This document shows positions 25,518 through 34,106 of a stretch of DNA of 64,000 nucleotides, piece after piece. Numbering within the stretch: position 1 is the first letter of the stretch; every line of letters begins with the position of its first letter. The DNA is from Rhizobium grahamii CCGE 502 (GTDB lineage: Bacteria; Pseudomonadota; Alphaproteobacteria; Rhizobiales; Rhizobiaceae), in NCBI RefSeq assembly GCF_000298315.2, contig NZ_AEYE02000033.1, positions 67,001-131,000 on the forward strand. Direction: 5' to 3'. A program made the position numbers and the translations under genes. Below the pieces are notes generated by a model that did no database searches, was not told the origin of the DNA, and saw only the letters and a list, made by a program, of their open reading frames with translations.

Positions 25518-27239
25518 ATGACGACAATCTTCGACGATCCGGCACAATTTGCTGCAACGGCCCTCAGCGGATTTGCCGCGCTTTATGCCAGGTATGTCCG
25601 TCCCGTAAGGGGCGGCGTCCTTCGTTCGACCAGCGGGCCGGAAGGAAAGGTTTCGATCGTCGTTGGCGGTGGGTCGGGGCATTATCCGGCCTTTGCAGGT
25701 TATGTCGGGCCGGGGCTTGCCGACGCAGCCGTCGCAGGCGATGTCTTCGCATCGCCATCGACGGCCGCGATAGCACGCATCTGCCGGCAGGCGGACAATG
25801 GCGGCGGCATTCTGCTCGGCTTTGGCAACTATGCGGGCGATGTCCTGAACTTCGGTGTCGCCGCGGAACGGTTGCGTGCAGAAGGCATCGATGTCCGGAT
25901 CGTCCCCGTCACGGACGATGTCGCCAGTGCTTCGGTCGAGACCTCAGCGAAGCGTCGCGGTATTGCGGGCGACCTCGTGGTGTTCAAGATTGCTGGTGCG
26001 GCGGCCGAAGCTGGCCGTTCGCTGGACGAGGTCGAGCGCATTGCGCGTCACGCGAACGCGCGAACTGTGTCCTTCGGCGTTGCTTTCGGCGGTTGCACAC
26101 TTCCTGGTGCCACCCACCCCCTGTTTACCGTTGCGTCCGGCCAGATGGCCCTCGGACTTGGCATACATGGCGAACCCGGCATTCGTGATGAAAGCATCGT
26201 CAGCGCCAGCGAGTTAGCGCGCCTGATGACAGACCGGCTGTTGTCGGAGCGTCCTGCCGGTGTCCACCGGGTCGGTGTCGTGCTGAACGGCCTCGGTGCG
26301 ACCAAGTACGAAGAACTCTTCGTTCTCTGGACTGCCATTGCCAAGCGGCTGGCCGACGCCGAGCTTGACGTTATCGCCCCCGAAGCCGGTGAATTCGTCA
26401 CCAGCCTCGATATGCAGGGCTGCTCTCTTTCGCTCATCTGGCTCGATGACGAGCTGGAGACCTTCTGGACCGCACCCTGTGACAGCCCGGTCCTGCGTCG
26501 CGGAGCCGCCATCGCGACATCGCCTGGCCGCGACATCGAAACCGACGCGGATGGCCCTCTGTCCTTTCCGACCGCAAGCCCGGATGGAAAGCGCGGCGGC
26601 ATCTGCATCAAGCGCCTTCTTGAGGCCGTCACGCAGATGCTCCGTGATGCCGAAGATGAACTTGGACGTCTCGATGCCCGCGCCGGCGATGGCGACCACG
26701 GACAGGGAATGTCCCGGGGAGCATCCGCAGCTCTCGATGCGGCAACGGTCGCTACAGCGGCTGGCGCAGGGTCGGCAAGCGTGCTTGCAGCCGCGGGCGA
26801 TGCCTGGGCCGACCGCGCTGGAGGAACCTCCGGCGCGATCTGGGGATTGCTGCTGAGGGCATGGAGCACTGCGCTCAGCGATCACGATCCTATCTACGAC
26901 AAGGCGGTTGTTGCAGGTGCTCGCCTTGCTCTCGACAGCGTTTGCCGCTTGGGCGGTGCCAAGATCGGCGACAAGACGCTGGTCGATGCATTTGTCCCCT
27001 TCGTCGAAGGGCTCGAGACGGCGGCAAATGCTGGTAAACCTCTTCCGATCGCATGGGCCGAGGCCGCCAGCGCAGCAAAGGTGGCCGCGGAAGCAACCAA
27101 AAACCTCGCACCGAGACTTGGCCGCGCGCGACCCCTCGCCGAAAAGAGCATCGGCCATCCTGATGCCGGCGCGGTATCGCTTGCCATGATCGCCGGCTGC
27201 GCAGGCACGGTCCTTGTTCATGCCGAAGAGCACGCATGA
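25518..27239 (+). CDS. Fused DhaK-DhaL dihydroxyacetone/tetrulose kinase
   Basis: A 573-residue single-chain DAK-family kinase. The DhaK part (1-330) has VVGGGSGHYPAF and LGLGIHGEPG, whose histidine binds the keto substrate covalently. The DhaL part (about 370-570) has DARAGDGDHGQGMSRGA for ATP-Mg binding and IGDKTLVDAFVPF. Fused DAK proteins phosphorylate dihydroxyacetone, and subfamilies phosphorylate D- or L-erythrulose. The context favours a ketose formed by decarboxylation of a sugar acid. It begins 14 bases after the TIM-barrel gene and ends the cassette. Confidence 0.85.
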   Translation: MTTIFDDPAQFAATALSGFAALYARYVRPVRGGVLRSTSGPEGKVSIVVGGGSGHYPAFAGYVGPGLADAAVAGDVFASPSTAAIARICRQADNGGGILLGFGNYAGDVLNFGVAAERLRAEGIDVRIVPVTDDVASASVETSAKRRGIAGDLVVFKIAGAAAEAGRSLDEVERIARHANARTVSFGVAFGGCTLPGATHPLFTVASGQMALGLGIHGEPGIRDESIVSASELARLMTDRLLSERPAGVHRVGVVLNGLGATKYEELFVLWTAIAKRLADAELDVIAPEAGEFVTSLDMQGCSLSLIWLDDELETFWTAPCDSPVLRRGAAIATSPGRDIETDADGPLSFPTASPDGKRGGICIKRLLEAVTQMLRDAEDELGRLDARAGDGDHGQGMSRGASAALDAATVATAAGAGSASVLAAAGDAWADRAGGTSGAIWGLLLRAWSTALSDHDPIYDKAVVAGARLALDSVCRLGGAKIGDKTLVDAFVPFVEGLETAANAGKPLPIAWAEAASAAKVAAEATKNLAPRLGRARPLAEKSIGHPDAGAVSLAMIAGCAGTVLVHAEEHA

Positions 27240-27253
27240 TCGCCCGCGTCGAA

Positions 27254-27296
27254 GATCGCGACGATCCGGCCGTCCCGCCGGGCCGTCGCTGCGATC
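27254..27296. terminator. GC-rich hairpin between convergent genes
   Basis: The outer stem GATCGC-GACG pairs with CGTCG and GCGATC (two-base bulge). An inner stem CCGGC/GCCGG closes the loop. It lies in the 70-base gap between the convergent DAK kinase and ABC transporter genes. There is no T-run, so this is only a candidate bidirectional terminator. Confidence 0.35.
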
Positions 27297-27309
27297 CGGG
27301 CGGCGGCGG

Positions 27310-29304
27310 TCAGTCGGCTCCTGACGAACCAGGCAGGCTTGTGCTACTTTTCGACAAGGACTGCTGGTTCTTCATCAGGCGCAAAAGCAGGGGCCGCCTT
27401 CTCTCGTGCGGGACAAGGTCAACATCGCTGACAAGTCGTGCGCCGCCCTCGCGCCGCTCCAGCGTGACTTTACGACTATGGAAGGCTTCCAGCTCAGCGC
27501 GATGGGCCACGCTGACGATGGTGACCTTCGGCAATTCCTGGATCACCATTTCCATCATCTTGTCCTGGCTCTTCTCGTCAAGTGCTGACGTTGCTTCGTC
27601 GAGCACGATGATATCGGGATTGTGGAGCAGGAGACGCGCAAACGCGAGCCGTTGCTTTTCGCCACCCGACAACGTCTGGTCCCACGGCGCCTCCTCCTCG
27701 AGCTTGTCGTTGAGATAACCGAGCCCGACCTTGTCGAGGGCCGCCTTGATCTGATCCAGGGTCCAGCGATCGGCGGCGCCGGGATAGGCGACGGCGCGCC
27801 GGAGCGTCCCGGCGGGGATGTAGGGCCGTTGCGGCAACATGAACAACTGTCGATCAGGCCGGAAATTGACGCTTCCGCCCCCCCATGGCCAAAGGCCCGC
27901 AATGGCCCGCACCAGCGTGCTTTTGCCCGAACCGGACTCTCCAGCGACGAGAACCCGTTCGCCCGGCGCGACTTCGACCTGCGTTTCCTTGACCACGGCG
28001 GTGCCGTCGTTGAGCGACACCGAGAGATCGTTCAGGCTGAGAAGCGCATCACCATCAGTTTCACCGTGCCTGATGCGTCCCAAGGCGTCGCTCTGTTCCG
28101 CCCGCTCGAGCCCGTCGAGCGACACCATCAGCGACGCGACGCGCCGTGCGCAGGCGTTCCAATCGGCAAGCCGAGGATAGTTGTCGACCAGCCACCCGAA
28201 CGCGCTCTGAACGATCGCAAAGGCGGAGGCCGCCTGCATCACCTGCCCAAGCGTCATGCTGCCTTCGAGAAACTTTGGAGCGCAAAGCAGGACAGGCACA
28301 ACCGGCGCAAACAGCATTGATCCCTGTGACACAATCGTCGTGCGCATATGTTGGCCTGCAAGCAGCGCCCATTGCCTGAGCACGTTGGCAAACGTCTTGT
28401 CGAGGTCGCTGCGCTCTTCCTCTTCGCCGCCGAGCAAGGCGATACTCTCGCCGTTCTCCCGCACGTGCGTCAGCGTATAGCGGAATTCGGCTTCGGCCTG
28501 ATTCTTAACCTCGGAGACGTGAACGAAATTGCGGCCGATGACCGCCATCGAGCTTGATGTGATAGCAGCGTACAGCACGGCGGTGATGACGAGAAAGCCG
28601 GGAATGGTGACAGTCGAGCCCGCGACCGTCAGATGCAGGGCTCCGCCGATCGTCCAGAGCACGACGATGAATGTCGAAGCCGCCAGAAATGCGGACATGA
28701 CGCCAGCGATGAAATCAACCGGCGATTCCGTGGCGATTCGCAGATCCTCGGAAATGCGGGCCTCTGGGTTCTTGTGGTCTCCGCCGATGAGGTTCAGTTG
28801 ATAGTAGCGGCCGCTTGCAAGCCAGCGGGCAAGCACGGTGTTTGTCAGCCAGGAACGCCAGCGGCGCTGGATCATCATGCGAAGAGAGACCTGCGCCGCG
28901 ACGACCACCACGCTTCCAAATACGAGTGGCAGGAACACGACGCTCAGGAAATACACGGTCGCGGCATTGCGCTGCTCTATAGCGTCGAAAATCTGACGGT
29001 TCCAGACGTTGATTCCGTACTGGAAGCCGACATTGATGACAATCAGCGCCAACAACCCGATCGAACACGGCCAGGCGAGCCTGCCACCATGGCGACCCCA
29101 GTAACCGCGGGCGCTTATCCAGAACCGCCTCAACAGATATTTCTTGCGCGCCTGCTCTTTCTCTTCTGGCGTCAACTCCGGATCGGGCTCGACGACAATT
29201 GGTGGCGGAGGGGCTTCGACAGACGGCGAAACTTCCCTACTCGTTTCGGGCCGGTCCCGCTTTGCACTTTTGGCCGGCCCTCGGTTGAATTCAATGTCAG
29301 TCAT
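27310..29304 (-). CDS. ABC transporter, fused permease/ATPase (SbmA/BacA-related, YddA type)
   Basis: A 664-residue half transporter. Residues 1-75 are a charged, proline-rich cytoplasmic extension (VVEPDPELTPEEKEQARKKY). The membrane domain spans about 90-420 with six helices, including FSVVFLP-like segments and the SbmA/BacA-type QRWRSWLTNTVLARWLASG. The ATPase domain has Walker A GESGSGKST, signature LSGGEKQRLAFARLL and Walker B IIVLDEATSALDE. Relatives import peptides or cobalamin-like compounds and influence symbiosis in rhizobia. ATG 29304 gives MTDIEFNRG and overlaps the upstream small ORF by eight bases. Confidence 0.85.
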   Translation of the reverse strand: MTDIEFNRGPAKSAKRDRPETSREVSPSVEAPPPPIVVEPDPELTPEEKEQARKKYLLRRFWISARGYWGRHGGRLAWPCSIGLLALIVINVGFQYGINVWNRQIFDAIEQRNAATVYFLSVVFLPLVFGSVVVVAAQVSLRMMIQRRWRSWLTNTVLARWLASGRYYQLNLIGGDHKNPEARISEDLRIATESPVDFIAGVMSAFLAASTFIVVLWTIGGALHLTVAGSTVTIPGFLVITAVLYAAITSSSMAVIGRNFVHVSEVKNQAEAEFRYTLTHVRENGESIALLGGEEEERSDLDKTFANVLRQWALLAGQHMRTTIVSQGSMLFAPVVPVLLCAPKFLEGSMTLGQVMQAASAFAIVQSAFGWLVDNYPRLADWNACARRVASLMVSLDGLERAEQSDALGRIRHGETDGDALLSLNDLSVSLNDGTAVVKETQVEVAPGERVLVAGESGSGKSTLVRAIAGLWPWGGGSVNFRPDRQLFMLPQRPYIPAGTLRRAVAYPGAADRWTLDQIKAALDKVGLGYLNDKLEEEAPWDQTLSGGEKQRLAFARLLLHNPDIIVLDEATSALDEKSQDKMMEMVIQELPKVTIVSVAHRAELEAFHSRKVTLERREGGARLVSDVDLVPHERRRPLLLRLMKNQQSLSKSSTSLPGSSGAD

Positions 29305-29500
29305 CGGCGGCGCGCCACAGGCCTGAAACAACGAGGTCGTAGAGTTCGATCGAAAGACGCCATTCGATTCCTGCTCCTGCTAATTTCATCCGGCTGTTTC
29401 TCCAATGAGTTTCCAGTGCGCAGGCACCGGCGAATTCGTCGCCCCCCACAGCACGCCCGCAATCGCGCCCCCCGGAGGGGGCGGCGTTTCCGCATTTCAT
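29297..29500 (-). CDS. Small hypothetical protein coupled to the ABC transporter
   Basis: A 67-residue reading frame starting MKCGNAAPSGGRDCGRAVGG and ending LYDLVVSGLWRAADD. It is preceded by AAGGAAGGATGTC, a strong ribosome binding site, and its stop overlaps the ABC transporter start (GATGACTGA arrangement). That is good evidence that it is translated and feeds ribosomes to the next gene. I see no domain, signal or membrane segment. It could be a leader peptide rather than a functional protein. Confidence 0.5.
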   Translation of the reverse strand: MKCGNAAPSGGRDCGRAVGGDEFAGACALETHWRNSRMKLAGAGIEWRLSIELYDLVVSGLWRAADD

Positions 29501-29776
29501 GACATCCTTCCTTCGATATGGATGCAAGACGGAAACAGCCGACTGACCATAAAGTTCTGATTTGGGACTTAGGTCCGATGGCGACCACAGGAGCAGACTA
29601 GTCGCAATCATACCCGGGCTTCGCCCCGGGACACCGTCGTCAGGGTCGCAAATCGGAGATGGACGCGCGGTCCGCTTCCTCATCTCCCATTTCGTTTTCA
29701 AAGCATATCATCGCACAGCCCCTGGGGAACCTCTTCGTCCCTTTGGAATTAACCGGTGAGTACATTGGAGAATGTC
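29501..29776. other. Intergenic region with strong hairpin
   Basis: This holds the presumed promoters for the ABC unit (minus) and the small plus-strand genes. At 29613-29630 there is a perfect CCCGGG-cttcgc-CCCGGG hairpin without a following T-run. Nothing else is recognised. Confidence 0.4.
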
Positions 29777-29953
29777 ATGATCCGGGCAAATATCGACTCT
29801 ACTCTCCTAACGTGTATCCATCGACCAAAAAAGCGCAGAAGTAGCCTCGGCACGTTCAAATCGCGCGAAGACGTTCAGAACCCCGAGGCCGCAGTTGACT
29901 ATGCCGAACGTCAGGCCAGACGGGGGGACGTTCCGGGATTTGAGCCCAGATGA
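29777..29953 (+). CDS. Small hypothetical protein
   Basis: A 58-residue basic protein starting MIRANIDSTLLTCIHRPKKR and ending YAERQARRGDVPGFEPR. GGAG lies seven bases before ATG 29777. The in-frame GTG 29756 is a weaker alternative. No family is recognised. It overlaps the next ORF by four bases, which supports both being real. Confidence 0.45.
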   Translation: MIRANIDSTLLTCIHRPKKRRSSLGTFKSREDVQNPEAAVDYAERQARRGDVPGFEPR

Positions 29954-30249
29954 ATAGGGATCAGGACATCTTCAAAAAGCGTGACAGGCTCGCGATGGTG
30001 CGTGGAGTTGTAACTCACAGCATCAGTGGGCCAGCGGTTGATGCCGCGCCCTACACCATGTTTCTCGGAAACGCCATCCTTCACATAGCAAGGCTCGATG
30101 CGGCGGTATGCACGACCGCAGACGCCACCGTGGTCGTGGAAGGGATGACGCTCGACTGCGACGATTGCCGTCGCCTTGCCCTGAAATTCGGTGACAGCCT
30201 AGTTGTTGCCGAGCCCTCGGTTGGCGGGCTGGGATCTTCGTTACAGTGA
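29950..30249 (+). CDS. Small hypothetical protein
   Basis: A 99-residue protein, MNRDQDIFKKRDRLAMVRG onward, translationally coupled to the preceding ORF (ATGA overlap). It contains three cysteines, in AVCTTADATV and the CDDCRRLA motif. The CxxC-like spacing (C-D-D-C) could bind a metal or form a disulfide. No signal peptide or recognised domain is present. Confidence 0.45.
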   Translation: MNRDQDIFKKRDRLAMVRGVVTHSISGPAVDAAPYTMFLGNAILHIARLDAAVCTTADATVVVEGMTLDCDDCRRLALKFGDSLVVAEPSVGGLGSSLQ

Positions 30250-30737
30250 GCGGACAGGCATGCGCACCTCCTGAATACTAACCTCGCTTTTCGCCCCAGT
30301 TGGAACGCGAATGAAACAGCAATTGGGCCGAGCAAGACCAGCAAGTCCGTTCTACCGGGGCATCATGAGACGTCGATCCCTTCCTATCCTCTCGGACCGA
30401 GGGACAGTCCTTGGCGCAAGGTTGACCGGGATGGCCTCTCCCTTTCATTTTGATCCAGCTCATGTGTGTCGCGGTGGGCTGAATCACCAACCCGGGTCGA
30501 CGACCTGGTGCAGCCGCTCGGGATGCAATCTGAAGCCCGGAACGTACGGACCGTCCGAACAAGCCTCTATGAAGGGTGTTCTTCCCATGGACCTTCCCTT
30601 GCACTTTCGACGCTCTGCCTCGAGCAGTTCGGGACAGCCGGCCAGGCAGCATTTCGCATCAGCCCGCTTTCCGTTGCCGAGATGACCCGGAGGTACAAAA
30701 GCGGTTTGCTCGATCCCGCTTTCTCCTGAAAGATTGA
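30250..30737. other. Intergenic, no confident gene
   Basis: About 490 bases separate the small hypotheticals from the convergent GlpD-like gene. A plus-strand frame at 30523-30729 (68 codons, ending MTRRYKSGLLDPAFS) looks protein-like but has no ribosome binding site, so it is not called. No repeat or mobile-element remnant was seen. Confidence 0.4.
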
Positions 30738-32483
30738 CTACGCCGATGCGGGCCGGGACATCGGGCGTTCCCCGACACCGCCGCGGCCGCCACGAATGTC
30801 TTGCCCATGGAATTCGCGCAGCACCGTAACCACGGCGGCGACTTCACTGGTGATCCTGTCTTCGCTCCAGCCGAACGCCTCACCGGCGATCCTGCCAATA
30901 TCCTGCAATCCTTCCATTGTCAGGCAGCCTTCAATGGCAAGGGTCGTCCGGCGCAAGACGATGTCGGACAGGTGCACGACAAGCTCCTGACGCGCGATCC
31001 AATCAATCTCCAGAAAGCTGTAATGGGAGGCGCCCGATAGGCGCTCATCATCGCTATGCGCCGACCTTGACGTCAGCATGGCAGACGCAGTGGTGCCATA
31101 GCGGCCGAGAAGTTCGTTAACCCGTTCTACGGGCTTCCCGGTCGCCTTGGCCGTCGCTCCGACCCATTCGCTGCGCGCCGCTTCATCTGTCGGAAAGTCC
31201 CGCCCGCCACCGATCGCAAGATATCGTGTCGACAGCACCCGCTCGCGCCCGAGGCGCGCCAGGACGGTGTCGGCCGCTTCTTCGGCAAAGCCGCGGAACG
31301 TCGTCCATTTTCCTCCGACAAGGGACATGATCGCAAATGGCCGATCGCCACGCGGTTCGAGGATCGGTGCAGAATGATCCCGACTGATCAAACCGGGGGC
31401 CGTCGCATCGGATGCTGGCAACGGGCGGATGCCGCTATAACTGAAGGTGACCTGCCCGCGGTCGAAGCGCAATGTCGGCAGAAGCGAGCGAAGACTTTCC
31501 AGGAAGTAATCGATCTCCGGCCCTTCGCATCGGACTTCGTCCGGATTGCTGGCGGGAATATCGGTCGAACCGACGAGCGCCAGACCGAAATAGCCGTATA
31601 CGAGGCAGATGCGCCCGTCATCGGCTTCGAAGTAGATCATGTGACCGTTCAGGCTTCGTACCAGTTCGGGATGATCGAGAAGGATATGGGATCCCTTGGT
31701 CCCGCCGATCAATCGCGAGGGCTCGCCAAGCGTATCGTTGACCTTGTCGATCCAGGGTCCGGCGGCATTGACGACGAGTCCCGGCCGCAGCGACAGTTCG
31801 GTGCCATCCGCGAGAGCAAACGTAACCGTGCCATCCTTGCTGGCGACCAGCGTGGCGTATCCAGCAGCAAAGCAGTTCTCGTTGGCCTTCAACCCGTCTT
31901 CTACGAGCTCGAACACCAGACGCTCGGGTCTGCTGATCTTTGCGTCAAAGTAGATGCCGCCTGCAACGATGTCCTGCGTGACATGCGGCATCTCCTGCCT
32001 GGCCCGCCGTTTCAGGACCAGGCGGTGTCGCGGCATCACCCGGTCGCGTGAACCAAAATAGTCATAGAGAGAAAGACCGATCTTGACGAGAACCGCACCT
32101 CGGCTGCGGGGAGCCGTCTTGGACCCGAGCAGGGTACGAAGCGCCGCCCAAATTCCCCGTGTCCAGGAAAAGACCGGGATAAATGTTGGCAGCGCCTCCA
32201 CGCAATGGGCAGCATTCTTGAGCAGAAGATTACGTTCGAGCGCCGACTGCGCCACCAGTCCGAATTCTCCTGTCTCCAGGTATTTCAAGCCGCCATGGAT
32301 AAGGCGTGAGGGTGCAGCACTCGTGCCGGAGCCAAAATCAGACTTGTCGACAATGACACAGTTGAGGCCTTGCAGGGCGAGATCGCGGAACAATCCCGCC
32401 CCGTTCACGCCGGCCCCGATGATGAGAACGTCAGTTCCTGCCTGTGTGTGGTTGGCGAAGCGCTGCTTCATGTGGTCGGTCAT
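30738..32483 (-). CDS. GlpD-like FAD-dependent polyol-phosphate dehydrogenase (second copy)
   Basis: A 581-residue flavoprotein of the glycerol-3-phosphate dehydrogenase family. The FAD fold is VLIIGAGVNGAGLFRDLALQ. Conserved family blocks are SRLIHGGLKYLETGEF, KGSHILLDHPE and SLVGGKWTTFRGFAEEAAD. It has the C-terminal DAO_C domain, and it is about 75 residues longer than the EryB homologue at 41818. It passes electrons from a phosphorylated polyol to the quinone pool. It follows an FGGY kinase gene and a DeoR regulator gene, so kinase and dehydrogenase probably act in sequence on glycerol or a C4/C5 polyol. The substrate is not decided by sequence. Confidence 0.85.
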   Translation of the reverse strand: MTDHMKQRFANHTQAGTDVLIIGAGVNGAGLFRDLALQGLNCVIVDKSDFGSGTSAAPSRLIHGGLKYLETGEFGLVAQSALERNLLLKNAAHCVEALPTFIPVFSWTRGIWAALRTLLGSKTAPRSRGAVLVKIGLSLYDYFGSRDRVMPRHRLVLKRRARQEMPHVTQDIVAGGIYFDAKISRPERLVFELVEDGLKANENCFAAGYATLVASKDGTVTFALADGTELSLRPGLVVNAAGPWIDKVNDTLGEPSRLIGGTKGSHILLDHPELVRSLNGHMIYFEADDGRICLVYGYFGLALVGSTDIPASNPDEVRCEGPEIDYFLESLRSLLPTLRFDRGQVTFSYSGIRPLPASDATAPGLISRDHSAPILEPRGDRPFAIMSLVGGKWTTFRGFAEEAADTVLARLGRERVLSTRYLAIGGGRDFPTDEAARSEWVGATAKATGKPVERVNELLGRYGTTASAMLTSRSAHSDDERLSGASHYSFLEIDWIARQELVVHLSDIVLRRTTLAIEGCLTMEGLQDIGRIAGEAFGWSEDRITSEVAAVVTVLREFHGQDIRGGRGGVGERPMSRPASA

Positions 32484-32547
32484 GGTAGTATCACTATTCC
32501 TAAAGTCGCCCGAGCAGGGTGGCCGGGCATCTGCGAGTGATCAGCGC

Positions 32548-34071
32548 TCACGTCGAATGGGGCGCAAGGTCTGCAATCTTTGGCCAAAGCGGGCTCATCG
32601 CCTCGGCAATCTCCTTGAACACTCGAAAGCGCTTTTCATACTCCACACTGCGTCCCGGGTCCGGCAGCCAGGTCCTGGCCGACGCGATATCCCGGCTTGG
32701 GTCCCCGCACGGCTCTGCATAGAGGCCGACACCTGCACCGGCACACAATGCCGCCCCCCAGGCGGCGGCTTCATCCGTTTGCGATGTCGTGACGGGCAAT
32801 GCCAGTACATCTGCGAACAGCTGGACGACCGAGGGGTTACGCGACACGCCGCCGGCAAGCCTTGCACGCGTCGACGCAAAGCCTTCGCGCAGCGCATCCA
32901 CGTGAATCCGGTGGTTGAAGGCAATTCCCTCAAGGATGGCGCGAAGCATGTCGCCGCGATCGTGCCATCCCTGGAGACCGAAGAAGCCCGCACTTGCCGC
33001 CGCACCGTAGGGCGACCCGAAGAGGTAGGGGTGAAAGAGAACGGTGGAGGGTCGAGCCAGCGCTGCGTCGATCTCGGGGCCGAGCAGAGCGTGGATCGAT
33101 CCACTGGCCGCTTCAACGCTTGCCTGGTCGGCGGCACAGAGCTGATCGAGAAACCACTCGTAGTTCGCGCTGGAGGCCGGCGATATCGACATGTTGTTCC
33201 AGGTGCCGGGAGAAATCCCATTGCGGCAAAACCATCGCCTGTCGACGCGCGGCTGCGCTGAGAGGGTTTCATTGATCGAATAGGTACCGGCGATGACGGC
33301 GACAATTCCCTCGTCATATCCCCCTGCCCCGAGTGCCGAGGCGGTGACGTCATGCAATCCGGCAACGACTGGCGTGCCCTCGCAAAGTCCCGTCAGATCC
33401 GCAGCCTCCCGTGTCACCGTGCCGACGACCTCGTCGGATCCGGCCGCCGGGGGCAAGGCATGTGACAAGTCATGAAGGTCGAACAGGCGCAGCGCGTCGG
33501 GGTCATACTCCTGTGTCTTCACGTTGGTGAACGAGGTACTGGCTTCCGTCCGATCCGTGCCGATGACGCCGGTGAGGCACAAACGCAGCCAGTCCTTGCA
33601 GCTCAACACATGGCCGATCCGGGCAAAGCGCTCAGGCTCCACGTCGCGGATCCAGGCGAGAAGAGCGGATGGCGCCGACACGTGCGGAACCTGTCCGGTC
33701 AAGGCGATCGACTGGTCGGCAAGCGCGCCCTCACACCACCGGTCCACGATCGCCCGCGCCCGGCTGTCGAGCGACAGGATGCCGCGACCAAGCGGTTGGC
33801 CTTCTCGATCGAGGAGATAGATGCCGTCGCCATGGGCAGTGGCGCCGACCGCCTTGATGTCGCTGGCTGGTCGGTTGCTCCTTTCGACCGCCTCCCTGAT
33901 CGCGTCGGCCGTCGCCCGCCAGAGCTCGGCCATATCCCTCTCCACATGGCGCGCGTGCGGCATGACCTGTGTGACCTTGCGGCGCGCTGTGGCAAGCGGT
34001 GTGCCGTCGAGATCAAAAATAACTGCCTTGGTGACCGTCAGGCCACTATCGATTCCGAGAAGACTTGGCAT
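32548..34071 (-). CDS. FGGY family carbohydrate kinase (second copy)
   Basis: A 507-residue sugar/polyol kinase. The N-terminal phosphate loop is LGIDSGLTVTKAVIFDLDG. ATAHGDGIYLLDREG and the catalytic-base region GLHDVTASALGAGGYDEG are visible, and the C-terminal FGGY domain carries ARLAGGVSRNPSVVQLFADV. The overall build is like EryA at 40206, with the shared GDG motif, but it is a different subgroup resembling L-xylulose-kinase-type proteins. It sits between a DeoR regulator (35-base gap) and the second GlpD-like gene (64-base gap). The frame is open much further upstream, overlapping the regulator gene; ATG 34071 starts the fold. Confidence 0.83.
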   Translation of the reverse strand: MPSLLGIDSGLTVTKAVIFDLDGTPLATARRKVTQVMPHARHVERDMAELWRATADAIREAVERSNRPASDIKAVGATAHGDGIYLLDREGQPLGRGILSLDSRARAIVDRWCEGALADQSIALTGQVPHVSAPSALLAWIRDVEPERFARIGHVLSCKDWLRLCLTGVIGTDRTEASTSFTNVKTQEYDPDALRLFDLHDLSHALPPAAGSDEVVGTVTREAADLTGLCEGTPVVAGLHDVTASALGAGGYDEGIVAVIAGTYSINETLSAQPRVDRRWFCRNGISPGTWNNMSISPASSANYEWFLDQLCAADQASVEAASGSIHALLGPEIDAALARPSTVLFHPYLFGSPYGAAASAGFFGLQGWHDRGDMLRAILEGIAFNHRIHVDALREGFASTRARLAGGVSRNPSVVQLFADVLALPVTTSQTDEAAAWGAALCAGAGVGLYAEPCGDPSRDIASARTWLPDPGRSVEYEKRFRVFKEIAEAMSPLWPKIADLAPHST

Positions 34072-34106
34072 AATGCTCGCTTCAGCCGGGACCATGGCGA
34101 ACGCTC

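Noticed and set aside
29613-29630. CCCGGG hairpin considered as a terminator or repeat-family member
   Set aside because: No T-run follows, no gene ends beside it on the right strand, and no second copy was noticed in the window.
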